The notes: generated from the letters alone by a model not told the origin. Numbered from the stretch's first letter, positions 1-9,798 are shown. The stretch: 17,971 nt of DNA from Azonexaceae bacterium (GCA_009469685.1 SSTA01000021.1:1-17971); one strand, 5' to 3'. A program made the numbers and translations.

Positions 1-1
1 C

Positions 2-64
2 AAGGCGGCGTTTCCCGAGATTCGTTGGGTGTTCTTCGAGCCGGACGACAAGCGGGAGGGCTGA
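2..64 (+). CDS. C-terminal tail of a truncated plus-strand gene
   Basis: The first bases read in one open frame to a TGA at 62-64, giving a 20-residue tail containing FPEIRWVFFEPDD. The gene begins left of the window. Aromatic tails of the form FPE-x-x-W-x-FFEPD occur, as I recall, in some cation diffusion facilitator transporters, so that is a tentative suggestion only. It converges on murA; the two stop codons are about 155 bases apart with a repeat between them. Coding status is supported by high-GC codon use and a natural-looking acidic end, but the fragment is too short for a firm assignment. Confidence 0.4.
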   Translation, partial: KAAFPEIRWVFFEPDDKREG

Positions 65-85
65 ACCCTCTGCAAGTGGCCGTAG

Positions 86-1710
<1,625 letters not shown>

Positions 1711-1713
1711 GGC

Positions 1714-2466
1714 TTAAGCCCTCAGTTTCCAGCCGCGTCTGAGGAGCCCGAGGGTGAGCCCCGAAACCGCCGCAAAGCTGGCAACGACCACGGCCAGGCT
1801 CCGGAGCGGCGGCACGTCGGAGACGCCGAAGAAGCCGTAGCGGAAGCCGTCGATCATGTAAAAGATAGGATTGTAATGGGAGACGCTCTGCCAGATGTCG
1901 GGCAAAGAATGAATCGAATAAAAGACGCCCGAGAGCATGGTGAGCGGCATCACCAGAAAATTCTGGAAGGCTGCCAATTGGTCGAACTTTTCCGCCCATA
2001 TCCCGGCGATCACCCCCAGGGCGCCGAGTACGCCGCCGCCCACCAGGGCGAAGGCCAGAATCCAGAGCGGCGCCTCGATTCTGATCGGCGCGAACCAGGC
2101 AGTCGCCGCCAGGACTCCAACCGCCACCACCAGCCCCCGGGCTACGGAAGCCAGGACGTAGGCAGCGAAAAAAGCCCCGTAGGAGATGGGTGGCAGCAGC
2201 ACGAAGACAATGGACCCGGTGACCTTGGACTGAATCAGGCTCGAAGACGAATTGGCGAAGGCGTTCTGGAGCACTTGCATCATGACGAGGCCGGGCACCA
2301 GGAAGCCGGTGTAGCGGATGCCATGGATTGCCACATGCTCGTCGAGGACATGGCCGAAGATGAGCAGGTAGAGGAGCGCCGTCAGTACCGGGGCGGCGAG
2401 GGTCTGGAAGCCTACCTTCCAGAAGCGCAGCACCTCTTTGCTGAACAGGGTCCAAAAGCTAATCAC
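1714..2466 (-). CDS. ABC-2 type exporter permease (YadH-like)
   Basis: A 250-residue integral membrane protein of the ABC-2 permease family. About six hydrophobic segments are visible, including VLTALLYLLIFGHVL, the stretch around residues 105-125, and LVMPLTMLSGVFYSIHSLP, the conserved ABC-2 region before the last segments. It ends with a basic tail, RRGWKLRA. It should form the membrane half of an exporter with the ATPase encoded just upstream, whose frame it overlaps by eight bases (2459-2466). The substrate is unknown. The same pair commonly sits between mlaB and ibaG in betaproteobacteria, hinting at an envelope role, but this is context only. The YadH identity is by overall pattern. Confidence 0.9.
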   Translation of the reverse strand: MISFWTLFSKEVLRFWKVGFQTLAAPVLTALLYLLIFGHVLDEHVAIHGIRYTGFLVPGLVMMQVLQNAFANSSSSLIQSKVTGSIVFVLLPPISYGAFFAAYVLASVARGLVVAVGVLAATAWFAPIRIEAPLWILAFALVGGGVLGALGVIAGIWAEKFDQLAAFQNFLVMPLTMLSGVFYSIHSLPDIWQSVSHYNPIFYMIDGFRYGFFGVSDVPPLRSLAVVVASFAAVSGLTLGLLRRGWKLRA

Positions 2467-3181
2467 CTTTCATCACCCGCACAAACACATCCTCCAGCGA
2501 CGCTCCGGGATGGGCGCCCATCAGCCTGGCCGTGGTATCCAAGGCGACGATACGCCCCTGTTTCATGAGGGCAATCCGACCGCACAAGGCCTCGGCCTCC
2601 TCCAGGTAATGGGTGGTGAGGATGATGGTGTGGCCCTCGCCGTTGAGCCGCCGGACGAATTGCCAAAGGCCTTGGCGAAGTTCCACATCGACGCCGGCGG
2701 TGGGTTCGTCGAGCACGATCACCGGCGGCTTGTGCACCAGCGCCTGAGCCACCAGGACCCGCCGCTTCATCCCTCCGGACAGACGTCGCATATTGACCTC
2801 GGCCTTTGAGGTCAAGTCGAGATTGGCCAGGATTTCGTCTATCCAGTCGTCGTTGCCGCGGATGCCGAAATAGCCCGACTGGATGCGCAGGGTTTCGCGC
2901 ACGGTAAAAAAAGGGTCGAACACCAACTCCTGGGGAACGACCCCGAGTAGACGCCGCGCCTCGCGGTAATCCCGGCCGACATCGCGCCCAAGTACGGAAA
3001 GCTGACCCGAATCGGGACGAGCCAAGCCGGCCAGGCAGGAAATCAGCGTAGTCTTCCCGGCGCCGTTGGGCCCCAGCAGACCAAAGAATTCTCCCTCGGC
3101 GATGTCTAGAGAAACCCCGGCAAGGGCAGTCAGGGAACCGAAGCGTTTGACGACGTCGACGAGGGATACCGCGGCAGGCAC
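2459..3181 (-). CDS. ABC exporter ATPase (YadG-like)
   Basis: Cytoplasmic ATPase partner of the adjacent ABC-2 permease. From the proposed start the protein has 240 residues: Walker A GPNGAGKT at 37-44, Q-loop VVPQE near 84, signature LSGGM at 134-138, Walker B VIVLDEP at 154-160 and the switch His191 in LTTHYLEEAE. The C-terminal SLEDVFVRVMKG is the usual end of DrrA/YadG-type ATPases. The frame is open upstream to an ATG at 3289, inside mlaB; the likelier start is GTG 3181, 16 bases after the mlaB stop and just before the conserved VSLVDVVKRFG. No good ribosome-binding site is visible there, so the start is the least certain part. The substrate is unknown. Confidence 0.9.
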   Translation of the reverse strand: MPAAVSLVDVVKRFGSLTALAGVSLDIAEGEFFGLLGPNGAGKTTLISCLAGLARPDSGQLSVLGRDVGRDYREARRLLGVVPQELVFDPFFTVRETLRIQSGYFGIRGNDDWIDEILANLDLTSKAEVNMRRLSGGMKRRVLVAQALVHKPPVIVLDEPTAGVDVELRQGLWQFVRRLNGEGHTIILTTHYLEEAEALCGRIALMKQGRIVALDTTARLMGAHPGASLEDVFVRVMKGD

Positions 3182-3197
3182 GACGCGAACCGGCCGG

Positions 3198-3479
3198 TCA
3201 GGCGAGGGGCAGAATGCCGTCGAGGTCGTAGAGGCCGACAAGGGCCCGGACACCGGGCGGAGCGTTGCGGAACGACACGCAACCGCCACGCGTCTGGGCG
3301 GTGCGCAGCCATCCCATGAGTACGGCTAGGGAAGAAGAATCCGCCTCCGGTACGCCGCCAAGGTCGATGACGGCAAATGAGCCGTCAATAGCATCCTCTC
3401 CCGCCGCGAACAGTGCGCGGGCATTGTCCATCACCATGGGAACGGTCACCCGCCAACCGCCCGCGTGGCGCTCGATCAT
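3198..3479 (-). CDS. mlaB: STAS-domain protein MlaB
   Basis: A 93-residue single STAS domain. MlaB binds the MlaF ATPase on the cytoplasmic face and is needed for assembly and activity of the MlaFEDB complex. The core VIDLGGVPEADSSSLAVL (about residues 37-54) is the typical STAS strand-loop-helix with a D-S-S motif. Length and position directly after mlaC fit. The start ATG overlaps the mlaC stop in an ATGA (3476-3479) and is preceded by GGAG five bases upstream, so both start and coupling are well supported. Sequence identity in this family is low, so the name rests on fold and context. Confidence 0.9.
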   Translation of the reverse strand: MIERHAGGWRVTVPMVMDNARALFAAGEDAIDGSFAVIDLGGVPEADSSSLAVLMGWLRTAQTRGGCVSFRNAPPGVRALVGLYDLDGILPLA

Positions 3480-4090
3480 TTCTTCTCCGCTTTGGCCGCG
3501 TCGAGAGCCTGGTTCTTGGCGGCGAGGGATTGGGTCAATCCGTCGATACCGCCATTGCGGATCTCCTGCCCAAATTGGTCCCGGTAATTGGTGACCAGGC
3601 TGATGCCTGCGACGACTACGTCATAGACCTTCCAGCCGCTGTCGAGTTTTTCCAGGTTGTAATCGAGCTGAATCGGCTTGTTCCCAGCCTGATGGACTTC
3701 CGTGCGGACCAGGGCATCGGTGGCGCCGGCAGGTAGGGCGAAAGGTTTGAACTTGATGGTCTCGTTGCGATAGGCAGTGAGGGAATTGGAATAGGTGCGC
3801 ACCAGCAGGGTCTTGAATTCCTGGGTGAGCCGCTCCTGCTGTTGCGGTGTCGCCCGACGCCATTCCTTGCCGACAGCCAGAGCGGTCATATGGGGAAAGT
3901 TGAAATTGGGCAGCACCTTGGCCTCGACCAGGTCGACGACTTTGCGGGCGTTGCCGTTCTGGATTTCCTTGTCCTTGCGGACGATTTCCAGAACCTCGTC
4001 GGTTACCCTGCGGACCAGGGCATCGGGAGTCTCCTGGGCAAAAACGGGCAATGAAAGCAGCAGCAGGCAAAAGCCAAGAAAACGTCTCAT
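3476..4090 (-). CDS. mlaC: Periplasmic phospholipid-binding protein MlaC
   Basis: A 204-residue MlaC/Ttg2D-family protein that shuttles phospholipids across the periplasm between the outer-membrane MlaA-porin complex and inner-membrane MlaFEDB. A clear signal peptide (MRRFLGFCLLLLSLPVFA) should be cleaved after Ala18. The mature part shows the family pattern: a helical start (TPDALVRRVTDEVLEIV), NFPHMTALAVGKEWR, TPQQQERLTQEFKTLLVRTY, and a C-terminal sheet ending in VVVAGISLVTNYRDQFG. It begins 27 bases after the mlaA stop, the only real gap in the mla run, and no strong ribosome-binding site is visible in that gap. It overlaps mlaB by four bases. Confidence 0.95.
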   Translation of the reverse strand: MRRFLGFCLLLLSLPVFAQETPDALVRRVTDEVLEIVRKDKEIQNGNARKVVDLVEAKVLPNFNFPHMTALAVGKEWRRATPQQQERLTQEFKTLLVRTYSNSLTAYRNETIKFKPFALPAGATDALVRTEVHQAGNKPIQLDYNLEKLDSGWKVYDVVVAGISLVTNYRDQFGQEIRNGGIDGLTQSLAAKNQALDAAKAEKK

Positions 4091-4117
4091 ACGGGTAACG
4101 CTCGGGGAAAAGGCGAA

Positions 4118-4840
4118 TTATTCTTCGGGCAGGCGCGGTGGATTGCCATCAAAAATCTGGCTGCGACGTCGCTGCAGATAAGCATCCCGGATGTAGGCGT
4201 ACTTGTCCAGGGCGGCTTCCTCGACCACCTTGTCCGCGGGGAGAAGGCTGGCACGAACGTCTACGAAGCGAACGAAATAGGCCGAATTGCGCACTGCAAC
4301 GTCGTCAATTGCCCACTGGACCGGATCTGCGAAGGTATCGACGACGAAGCCACCCGTATCCCGCAAGGTACGCGGTCCGATGATGGGCCAGAACAGGTAG
4401 CCGCCATCACCCACGCCCCAGCGGGCCAAAGTCTGGCCAAAATCTTCGTCGTGTTTCTCGAAACCCATTTCGCTGGCAACGTCGAACAGTCCGAAAATCC
4501 CCAGGGTGGAATTGATCAGCAGGCGGGCGATATCGTTGGCGCCATCGCCGACTTTGCCCTGCAGGCCGTTATTGACGCCTATCCAGAGATCGCCCACGTT
4601 ACCGAAGAAATTACCGATCCCGGCCTTCACCGGCATCGGAACCGCCGCGTCATAACCCTGGGCGACGGGCTTGGCCACTTTGTCGATGCCTTCATTGACC
4701 GCGAACATGGCGCGGTTGAACCCTTCATAAGGATCCCGGGGATTGGTGCTCGCGCACCCGGACAACCCGAGCGCCAGAACACCGGCGGCCAGACTGCCAC
4801 CCATTCGGACAACGCTACCCTTCTCGCCCATCACCATCAT
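4118..4840 (-). CDS. mlaA: Outer-membrane lipoprotein MlaA (VacJ family)
   Basis: A 240-residue lipoprotein that sits in the inner leaflet of the outer membrane with a trimeric porin and removes misplaced phospholipids from the outer leaflet. The N-terminus has a hydrophobic signal and lipobox LSGC with Cys29 as lipidation site. The body has the VacJ signature: DPYEGFNRAMFAVNEGIDK, the glycine-rich GIGNFFGNVGD, DFGQTLARWGVG, and the YLFWPIIGPRTLRDTGG motif. The ATG at 4840 overlaps the mlaD stop (ATGA) and has AGGA six bases upstream; nearby in-frame ATGs are alternatives. In E. coli mlaA lies elsewhere; here it is inside the cluster between mlaD and mlaC, as in many betaproteobacteria. Confidence 0.96.
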   Translation of the reverse strand: MMVMGEKGSVVRMGGSLAAGVLALGLSGCASTNPRDPYEGFNRAMFAVNEGIDKVAKPVAQGYDAAVPMPVKAGIGNFFGNVGDLWIGVNNGLQGKVGDGANDIARLLINSTLGIFGLFDVASEMGFEKHDEDFGQTLARWGVGDGGYLFWPIIGPRTLRDTGGFVVDTFADPVQWAIDDVAVRNSAYFVRFVDVRASLLPADKVVEEAALDKYAYIRDAYLQRRRSQIFDGNPPRLPEE

Positions 4841-5307
4841 TGCGCTTCCTGTTTTTCCGCCGCCTTGTTGAAAAGGAACTGGCTGATCATCTTTTCCAAT
4901 ACCACCGCCGACTGGGTCTTCAAGACCGCGTCGCCCGGATTGAGCATCTTCTCGTCACCACCGGGCTCGAGGCCCACGTACTGCTCACCCAGGAGGCCAG
5001 ACGTATATATCGCGCCGAAAGTATCCTTGGGGAAACGATAACGTTGGTCGATCTTCAGGGTCACCACCGCTTCGTAGGTCTGGCTATCGAAGCGAATATC
5101 GTCGATACGCCCCACCACGACACCCGCGCTCTTGACCGGCCCCCGCACTTTCAGCCCTCCGATGTTATCAAACTTGGCAGTGAGGACGTAGCTTTCGGAC
5201 AAATGGGCTGTGGAAAGATTCCCCACTTTCAGCGATAAAAACAACAGGGCTCCGATGCCGATGGCAACAAAAACGCCGACCCAGAGGTCGAGGAGGGTGC
5301 GATTCAT
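4837..5307 (-). CDS. mlaD: MCE-domain protein MlaD
   Basis: A 156-residue bitopic protein. A single transmembrane helix (about residues 9-26, WVGVFVAIGIGALLFLSLKV) is followed by one MCE domain (about 38-120) with FDNIGGLKVRGPVKSAGVVVG and ending near TSGLLGEQYVGLEPGGD, then a short helix (VVLEKMISQFLF). MlaD forms a hexameric ring on MlaE in the periplasm and passes lipid between MlaC and the transporter. The open frame extends to 5538, but the ATG at 5307, with GGGGA five bases upstream, overlaps the mlaE stop by four bases and gives the normal N-terminus. It is slightly shorter than the E. coli protein at its C-terminus. Confidence 0.95.
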   Translation of the reverse strand: MNRTLLDLWVGVFVAIGIGALLFLSLKVGNLSTAHLSESYVLTAKFDNIGGLKVRGPVKSAGVVVGRIDDIRFDSQTYEAVVTLKIDQRYRFPKDTFGAIYTSGLLGEQYVGLEPGGDEKMLNPGDAVLKTQSAVVLEKMISQFLFNKAAEKQEAQ

Positions 5308-6098
5308 GAAGTTCCCCGGAACATGAAGGAAGTCAGGACGAAATCGAGGGCCAGGATGGCCAGGGCCGAGGTCACGACGGTACGCGTGATGGCGCGGGAT
5401 ACGCCCTCCGCCGTGGGAACCGAATCGTAACCTTCGAAAACGGCGATCAGGGAAACAGCCACCCCGAAAACCACGCTCTTGATCACACCGTTCAGCACGT
5501 CGTAGCGAAAATCCACCGCCGCCTGCATCTGGGACCAAAAAGCACCGTCGTCCACACCGATCAACACTACGCCGATCAACCAGCCGCCCAGAACGCCCAT
5601 GGCAGAGAAGAGCGCCGCCAGGAGGGGCATGGCAATGACCCCTCCCCAGAAGCGCGGCGCCACCACCCGCGCGATGGGATTCACGGCCATCATGTCCATC
5701 GCCTTCAATTGTTCGGTGGCCTTCATCAGGCCGATTTCCGCCGTCACCGATGACCCGGCCCGCGAGGCGAAGAGCAACGCAGCGACCACCGGCCCCAGTT
5801 CCCGGGTGAGCGAGAGGGCGACAAGTACCCCAAGCGCCTCGGTGGACCCGAATCTCTGGAGGGTTTCGTAGCCCTGGAGTCCGAGGACCAGGCCCACGAA
5901 AAGGCCGGAAACGACGATGATCAGAAGCGACAGGACGCCACTGAAGAAGATTTCGCGGAGGGTGAGGTGTAACCGGCGAAAGGCCACCCCGGAAAAAAGC
6001 AGGATGGCCATCAGGAAGCGCGACGCAAATCCAAGGCGCCAGATTGCCTCGACGGTCCCGTGACCGAGCCGGCGTAGAGGGTTGCCCCGTTCAGCCAC
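5304..6098 (-). CDS. mlaE: MlaE-family ABC permease
   Basis: Inner-membrane permease of the MlaFEDB phospholipid transporter, 264 residues. Visible family features are the amphipathic N-terminus, the long helix around SGVLSLLIIVVSGLFVGLVL, the central SLTRELGPVVAALLFASRAG segment, EIGLMKATEQLKAMDMMAVNP (the coupling region that contacts MlaF), and a C-terminal ALAILALDFVLT helix. The open frame reaches 6332 but upstream residues are the antisense-like shadow of mlaF. GTG at 6098 gives MAERGNPLRR, the expected length, and has a GGGGG tract six bases upstream. It overlaps the mlaF end by eight bases. Confidence 0.94.
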   Translation of the reverse strand: MAERGNPLRRLGHGTVEAIWRLGFASRFLMAILLFSGVAFRRLHLTLREIFFSGVLSLLIIVVSGLFVGLVLGLQGYETLQRFGSTEALGVLVALSLTRELGPVVAALLFASRAGSSVTAEIGLMKATEQLKAMDMMAVNPIARVVAPRFWGGVIAMPLLAALFSAMGVLGGWLIGVVLIGVDDGAFWSQMQAAVDFRYDVLNGVIKSVVFGVAVSLIAVFEGYDSVPTAEGVSRAITRTVVTSALAILALDFVLTSFMFRGTS

Positions 6099-6900
6099 CG
6101 GCGGCCCCCAGGAAATCCCGCCGCAACTCCGCAGCGGGATAGTCGAAGCGCACAGGACCATCGGCCTCAGCATTAACGAACTGGTGCACGAAAGGGTCAC
6201 TGGACGCGCGAATTTCCGCCGGCGACCCTTGGGCGACGATACGTCCTTCAGAGATGAAATAGATGTAATCGACGATGAGCAGCGACTCTTGGACGTCGTG
6301 GGTGACCATGATCGAAGTGGCACCGAGGGCATCGTTCAACCTGCGTATCAATTGTCCGATGACTCCCAGGGCAATGGGATCGAGGCCGGTAAAGGGCTCG
6401 TCGTACATGATGAGCAGGGGATCGAGGGCCACGGCGCGGGCCAGCGCAACCCGCCGTGCCATTCCGCCGGATAATTCTGCGGGCATCAGATTGCGTGCCC
6501 CCCGGAGCCCGACGGCCTCCAGCTTCATGAGGACGAGGTCACGTATCATCAATTCGGGCAAATCGGTATGTTCGCGCAGAGGGAAGGCCACATTGTCGAA
6601 CACCGTCATATCGGTGAACAGGGCGCCGAACTGGAACAGCATGCCCATCTTGCGGCGGACTTGATAGAGTTCCCGCTGCCCCATCTGGGAAATGCGGTGC
6701 TCACCGAGGCGAATTTCGCCCCGACTGGCCTTGAGTTGTCCGCCGATGCTGCGCAGTAGAGTCGTCTTGCCGCAACCCGACCCGCCCATGATGGCCACCA
6801 CCTTGCCCCGAGGAATCTTCATGTCGATCCCCTGGAGCACCGGCCGGCCATCATAGGCGAAATGCAGGTCGTCGATATCGACCAGAATGTCTTCGGGCAA
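6091..6900 (-). CDS. mlaF: Phospholipid ABC transporter ATPase MlaF
   Basis: ATPase that powers MlaFEDB, 269 residues and first gene of the leftward run. Motifs: Walker A GGSGCGKT at 39-46, Q-loop Gln90, signature LSGGM at 143-147, Walker B LLIMYDEP at 162-169, switch His201. The C-terminal extension after about residue 240 (DPFVHQFVNAEADGPVRF) is typical of MlaF and in E. coli takes part in MlaB and subunit contact. The start is TTG 6900: an in-frame stop lies six codons upstream (6916-6918), no ATG precedes the conserved start, and GAGG ends nine bases before the TTG. A rare start codon on the lead gene may hold expression down. Confidence 0.96.
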   Translation of the reverse strand: MPEDILVDIDDLHFAYDGRPVLQGIDMKIPRGKVVAIMGGSGCGKTTLLRSIGGQLKASRGEIRLGEHRISQMGQRELYQVRRKMGMLFQFGALFTDMTVFDNVAFPLREHTDLPELMIRDLVLMKLEAVGLRGARNLMPAELSGGMARRVALARAVALDPLLIMYDEPFTGLDPIALGVIGQLIRRLNDALGATSIMVTHDVQESLLIVDYIYFISEGRIVAQGSPAEIRASSDPFVHQFVNAEADGPVRFDYPAAELRRDFLGAAGG

Positions 6901-6925
6901 GTCTGCGATCCTCGGTCAAGGGGGC

Positions 6926-6931
6926 ATTGTA
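6926..6931 (-). promoter_or_regulatory. Likely -10 box for the mla operon
   Basis: On the minus strand the sequence TACAAT lies about 26 bases upstream of the mlaF TTG. A hexamer 17 bases further upstream (TCGGGA) matches the -35 consensus at only three of six positions. Transcription from here would start near 6919, leaving a leader of about 19 bases that still includes the GAGG ribosome-binding site. Confidence 0.45.
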
Positions 6932-6967
6932 ACAGAAGGCCAGGGGCGTCCCGATCGATGCCGGGGC

Positions 6968-6973
6968 TATAAT
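6968..6973 (+). promoter_or_regulatory. Perfect TATAAT -10 box upstream of the response regulator
   Basis: TATAAT is an exact sigma-70 -10 hexamer. No recognisable -35 sits at 16-18 bases spacing, so it may need an activator or be weak. Transcription would start near 6980, just after GTG 6977, which would favour TTG 7001 as the translated start. It faces away from the mla -10 box 37 bases away, so the two promoters share the same upstream DNA. Confidence 0.45.
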
Positions 6974-6976
6974 CCC

Positions 6977-8437
6977 GTGAAATTTTCCCCACTTTCCCCA
7001 TTGAATCCCTCCAATTCCGCAAAACCCCTGCTGCTGCTGGTTGACGACGACCCTCTCATCAGCGATTCCCTCGGCTTTGCGCTGTCGCGGGATTTCGATG
7101 TCCTCACCAGCCACTCCCGTTCCCATTGCCTGCAAATCCTGCGGCAGTTGAAGGAAATTCCCGGGGCAGCGATCGTCGATCTCGGCCTGCCCCCCATCCC
7201 CCACCGTCCGGACGAAGGCTTCGCCCTGATCGGCGACCTCCTGGCCTTCGCGCCGACCATGAAGATCGTCGTGCTCTCGGGTCAGAACGGCGAAGAGAAT
7301 GCGCGGCACGCCCGCATCCTGGGCGCCATCGATTTCGTCGGAAAACCATGCGATCCGGGCGACCTCCTGCGGCTGCTCCATCAAGCCCTGGCATTCACAG
7401 GCCGCAGCGAGACGCTCGACCGCGCCGAGTCGGCGTGCCAGTTGATCGGCAACAGCCTGCCGATCCAACTCCTGCGGATGCAGATCGGCCAATATGGGAA
7501 TTCCGTCTTTCCCGTTCTCATCGAAGGCGAATCGGGAAGCGGCAAGGATGTAGTGGCCACCTGCTGCCTGCATCGGCTGACCCGCCGCAAAGACCAACCC
7601 CTGCTCGCCCTGAACTGCGCCGCCATTTCGCCCAACCTCGTGGAACCGACCCTGTTCGGATACGCCCGCGGCGCCTTCACCGGCGCGACGGTCGCCAAAC
7701 CCGGTTATTTCGAGGATGCCGGCGCGGGAACGCTGTTCCTGGACGAAATCGGCGAATTGCCGCTCGATCTCCAGCCCAAGCTGCTCCGGGTCCTTGAAAA
7801 TGGAGAGTACCAGCGGGTGGGCGAGACCCAGACCCGCCATTCCCGGGCGCGCATCGTCGCAGCCACCAACCGCGACCTACGCAAGGAGGTCAAGGCCGGC
7901 CGCTTCAGGGCCGATCTCTTCCACCGGCTCTCGGTATTCACCATCCGCGTTCCGCCGCTCCGGGAAATGGGCGACGACAGGCTCCTTCTCCTTGATCACT
8001 TTCGCCGCTTTTACGCCGAACAGACGGGGGTTCCCGCCTTTTCCCTCGATGCTCAGGCACGGGACCGCTGGCTGCGTTACTCCTTTCCGGGCAATGTGCG
8101 GGAATTGCGCAATATCGTCATCCGGCTCACTGCCAAATTCGAGGGCAAGTCGGTCGGGATTCTCGAACTGGAGGGCGAGCTGGACGAGGGCGAGGAAGCT
8201 CCGGTTGCATCTCCCTCCCTCGCGGCCGAAGACCTGGATGCCGCCATCCGCGCGGCGACCCAGCACCTGCGGGAAAAGGGCCAGATCGACCTGGATGCCG
8301 CCCTGGCGCTGTGGGAGAAGGGCTATATCGAAGCCGCTCTGCGTCTTGCCAACGGCAACGTCAGCCAGGCCGCCCGCCGCCTCGGAATCAACCGGAGCAC
8401 CCTCTACAATCGCATGGCCGGCGGAGAGCCCCAATGA
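6977..8437 (+). CDS. Sigma-54-dependent response regulator, PEP-CTERM-box (PrsR)-like receiver
   Basis: A three-domain NtrC-type activator, 486 residues from GTG 6977. Receiver (about 17-140): acidic triad DDD 23-25, phospho-acceptor Asp68 in IVDLGLPP, then LSGQN and the conserved Lys in FVGKPCDP. The DLGLPP...EGFAL...AP...K...SGQN...KP-x-DP pattern resembles the PEP-CTERM-box regulators. AAA domain: Walker A GESGSGKD 184-191, GAFTGA 232-237 (sigma-54 contact), Walker B GTLFLDEI 251-258. C-terminal Fis-type helix-turn-helix at about 452-480 ([22 protein letters not shown]). No sensor kinase lies nearby in the window. It overlaps the next gene by ATGA, so it probably controls the pilus cluster. 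The start is uncertain: GTG 6977, TTG 7001, or ATG 6887, which would overlap mlaF; none has a clear ribosome-binding site. Confidence 0.88.
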   Translation: MKFSPLSPLNPSNSAKPLLLLVDDDPLISDSLGFALSRDFDVLTSHSRSHCLQILRQLKEIPGAAIVDLGLPPIPHRPDEGFALIGDLLAFAPTMKIVVLSGQNGEENARHARILGAIDFVGKPCDPGDLLRLLHQALAFTGRSETLDRAESACQLIGNSLPIQLLRMQIGQYGNSVFPVLIEGESGSGKDVVATCCLHRLTRRKDQPLLALNCAAISPNLVEPTLFGYARGAFTGATVAKPGYFEDAGAGTLFLDEIGELPLDLQPKLLRVLENGEYQRVGETQTRHSRARIVAATNRDLRKEVKAGRFRADLFHRLSVFTIRVPPLREMGDDRLLLLDHFRRFYAEQTGVPAFSLDAQARDRWLRYSFPGNVRELRNIVIRLTAKFEGKSVGILELEGELDEGEEAPVASPSLAAEDLDAAIRAATQHLREKGQIDLDAALALWEKGYIEAALRLANGNVSQAARRLGINRSTLYNRMAGGEPQ

Positions 8438-9798
8438 GCCTCTATCTCGGCCACTTCGGCCTAACCGAGCCCCCTTTCCGCATTACGCCGCACACCGACT
8501 TCTTCTTCTCCGGGGCCAATCGCGGCCCTACCCTGGATGCCCTGATCTACGCCATCACCCAGGATGAAGGCATCGTCAAGGTGACCGGAGAGGTGGGCAG
8601 CGGGAAGACGATGCTGTGCCGCATGCTGCTCGAAAAGCTGCCGCCGCAGGTGGAGACGATCTATCTCGCCAACCCCTCCCTCTCGCGGCAGGAAATCGTC
8701 GGCGCGATCGCCGACGAACTCGGCATTCCCGCCGACGGCCGTAGCACCCATTCCCTCACCCGGGCGCTCCAGGATGCTCTGGTCGAACGCTACGCCCTGG
8801 GCAAGCGGGTCGTGATCCTGATCGACGAGGCCCACGCCATGCCGGCCGAATCCCTGGAAGAAGTGCGGCTCTTGTCCAACCTAGAATCGAAGTCGAGCAA
8901 GCTCCTGCAGATCGCATTGTTCGCCCAACCGGAGCTCGACACCCGGCTTGCGGCAAGCGACATGCGCCAGCTGCGCGAGCGCATCACCCAGCATTTTGGC
9001 CTGGCCCCCCTGAAGCCGACTGAAGTTGCGGCCTATCTTGAATTTCGTCTGCGGACCGCCGGCTATCGAGGCCCCACGCCCTTCACCGAAAGGGCGGTAG
9101 CCGCCATCGCCGGCGCCTCGGAAGGGCTGTCCCGCCGCATCAATATCCTCGCCGACAAGGCCCTCCTCGCGGCCTACTCGACCGGCAGCCACCGCGTTGA
9201 CCGGAACGAAGTGGGCGTCGCGATTCGCGATTCCCGCTTCACCGCCCTCGCTCCCCGCCGCTCGGTCGGCTGGCTGGCCCTAACGGCGGTCGCCGCGGTC
9301 GGCGCTCTGGGCTCGGCCTTATATGTCATGCACGCCTCGTGGTCGCCTGAAGCTGCTCCTGCCCAGGCCACCGCCTCGCAACCCGAAGCGGCCCAGGCTC
9401 CCGCTGTTGCCGCTCCCGCCCCGCCCGCAGTCGATACGCCGACGGAGCCTGTCGCTCCGTCGCTGGGCAGCCCGGCATTGGGCCCCCTGACCCGCCAGGG
9501 ACTGGACCGATTCTCTCAATGGCTGGCGAGCGCGAATTCGCGCCATTACTTCATTCAGTTGTATGGCGCGGAGATTGCCAACGCGGCTGAAATCGAAGCG
9601 TTTCTCCGTCGTAGCGGAAACGCCGTCGAGGGCGGACAGTTGAGAATCTACCGTTCCGATCTCTCCGGCCAAGACCGTCTGGGGGTGATCTTCGGCGAGT
9701 TCGCAACTCGGGACGCCGCCCTAAGCGCCATCGCCGAGCTGCCGGAGTCGCTGCGCCGCCTCGGTCCCTACCCGCGTCAGGTCTCAAGGCTGCAATGA
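8434..9798 (+). CDS. mshM: ExeA/MshM-type AAA ATPase with C-terminal SPOR-like domain
   Basis: A 454-residue inner-membrane ATPase. N-terminal cytoplasmic AAA domain: the family start YLGHFGLTEPPFRITP, Walker A GEVGSGKT at 52-59, Walker B VVILIDEAH at 126-134, and the sensor region GLSRRINILADKALLAAY. A transmembrane helix spans about 278-299, followed by an Ala/Pro-rich periplasmic linker (302-350) and a domain at about 371-452 (YFIQLYGAE..., VIFGEFATRDAALSAIAELP, RRLGPYPRQV) that looks like a SPOR peptidoglycan-binding domain as in DamX. ExeA and MshM relatives help secretins assemble through the cell wall, which fits the secretin encoded next. The start is ATG 8434, overlapping the regulator stop. 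Upstream in-frame codons are regulator shadow. Confidence 0.9.
   Translation: MSLYLGHFGLTEPPFRITPHTDFFFSGANRGPTLDALIYAITQDEGIVKVTGEVGSGKTMLCRMLLEKLPPQVETIYLANPSLSRQEIVGAIADELGIPADGRSTHSLTRALQDALVERYALGKRVVILIDEAHAMPAESLEEVRLLSNLESKSSKLLQIALFAQPELDTRLAASDMRQLRERITQHFGLAPLKPTEVAAYLEFRLRTAGYRGPTPFTERAVAAIAGASEGLSRRINILADKALLAAYSTGSHRVDRNEVGVAIRDSRFTALAPRRSVGWLALTAVAAVGALGSALYVMHASWSPEAAPAQATASQPEAAQAPAVAAPAPPAVDTPTEPVAPSLGSPALGPLTRQGLDRFSQWLASANSRHYFIQLYGAEIANAAEIEAFLRRSGNAVEGGQLRIYRSDLSGQDRLGVIFGEFATRDAALSAIAELPESLRRLGPYPRQVSRLQ

Noticed and set aside
6851..7840. 329-codon minus-strand open frame running from the regulator into mlaF
   Set aside because: It lies antisense to the receiver and AAA domains, crosses the divergent promoter region and ends inside mlaF in another frame.
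8311..8433. Upstream extension of the MshM-like gene to an earlier in-frame start
   Set aside because: Residues before [10 protein letters not shown] are an out-of-frame reading of the regulator's helix-turn-helix. The ATGA overlap start gives the family's normal N-terminus.
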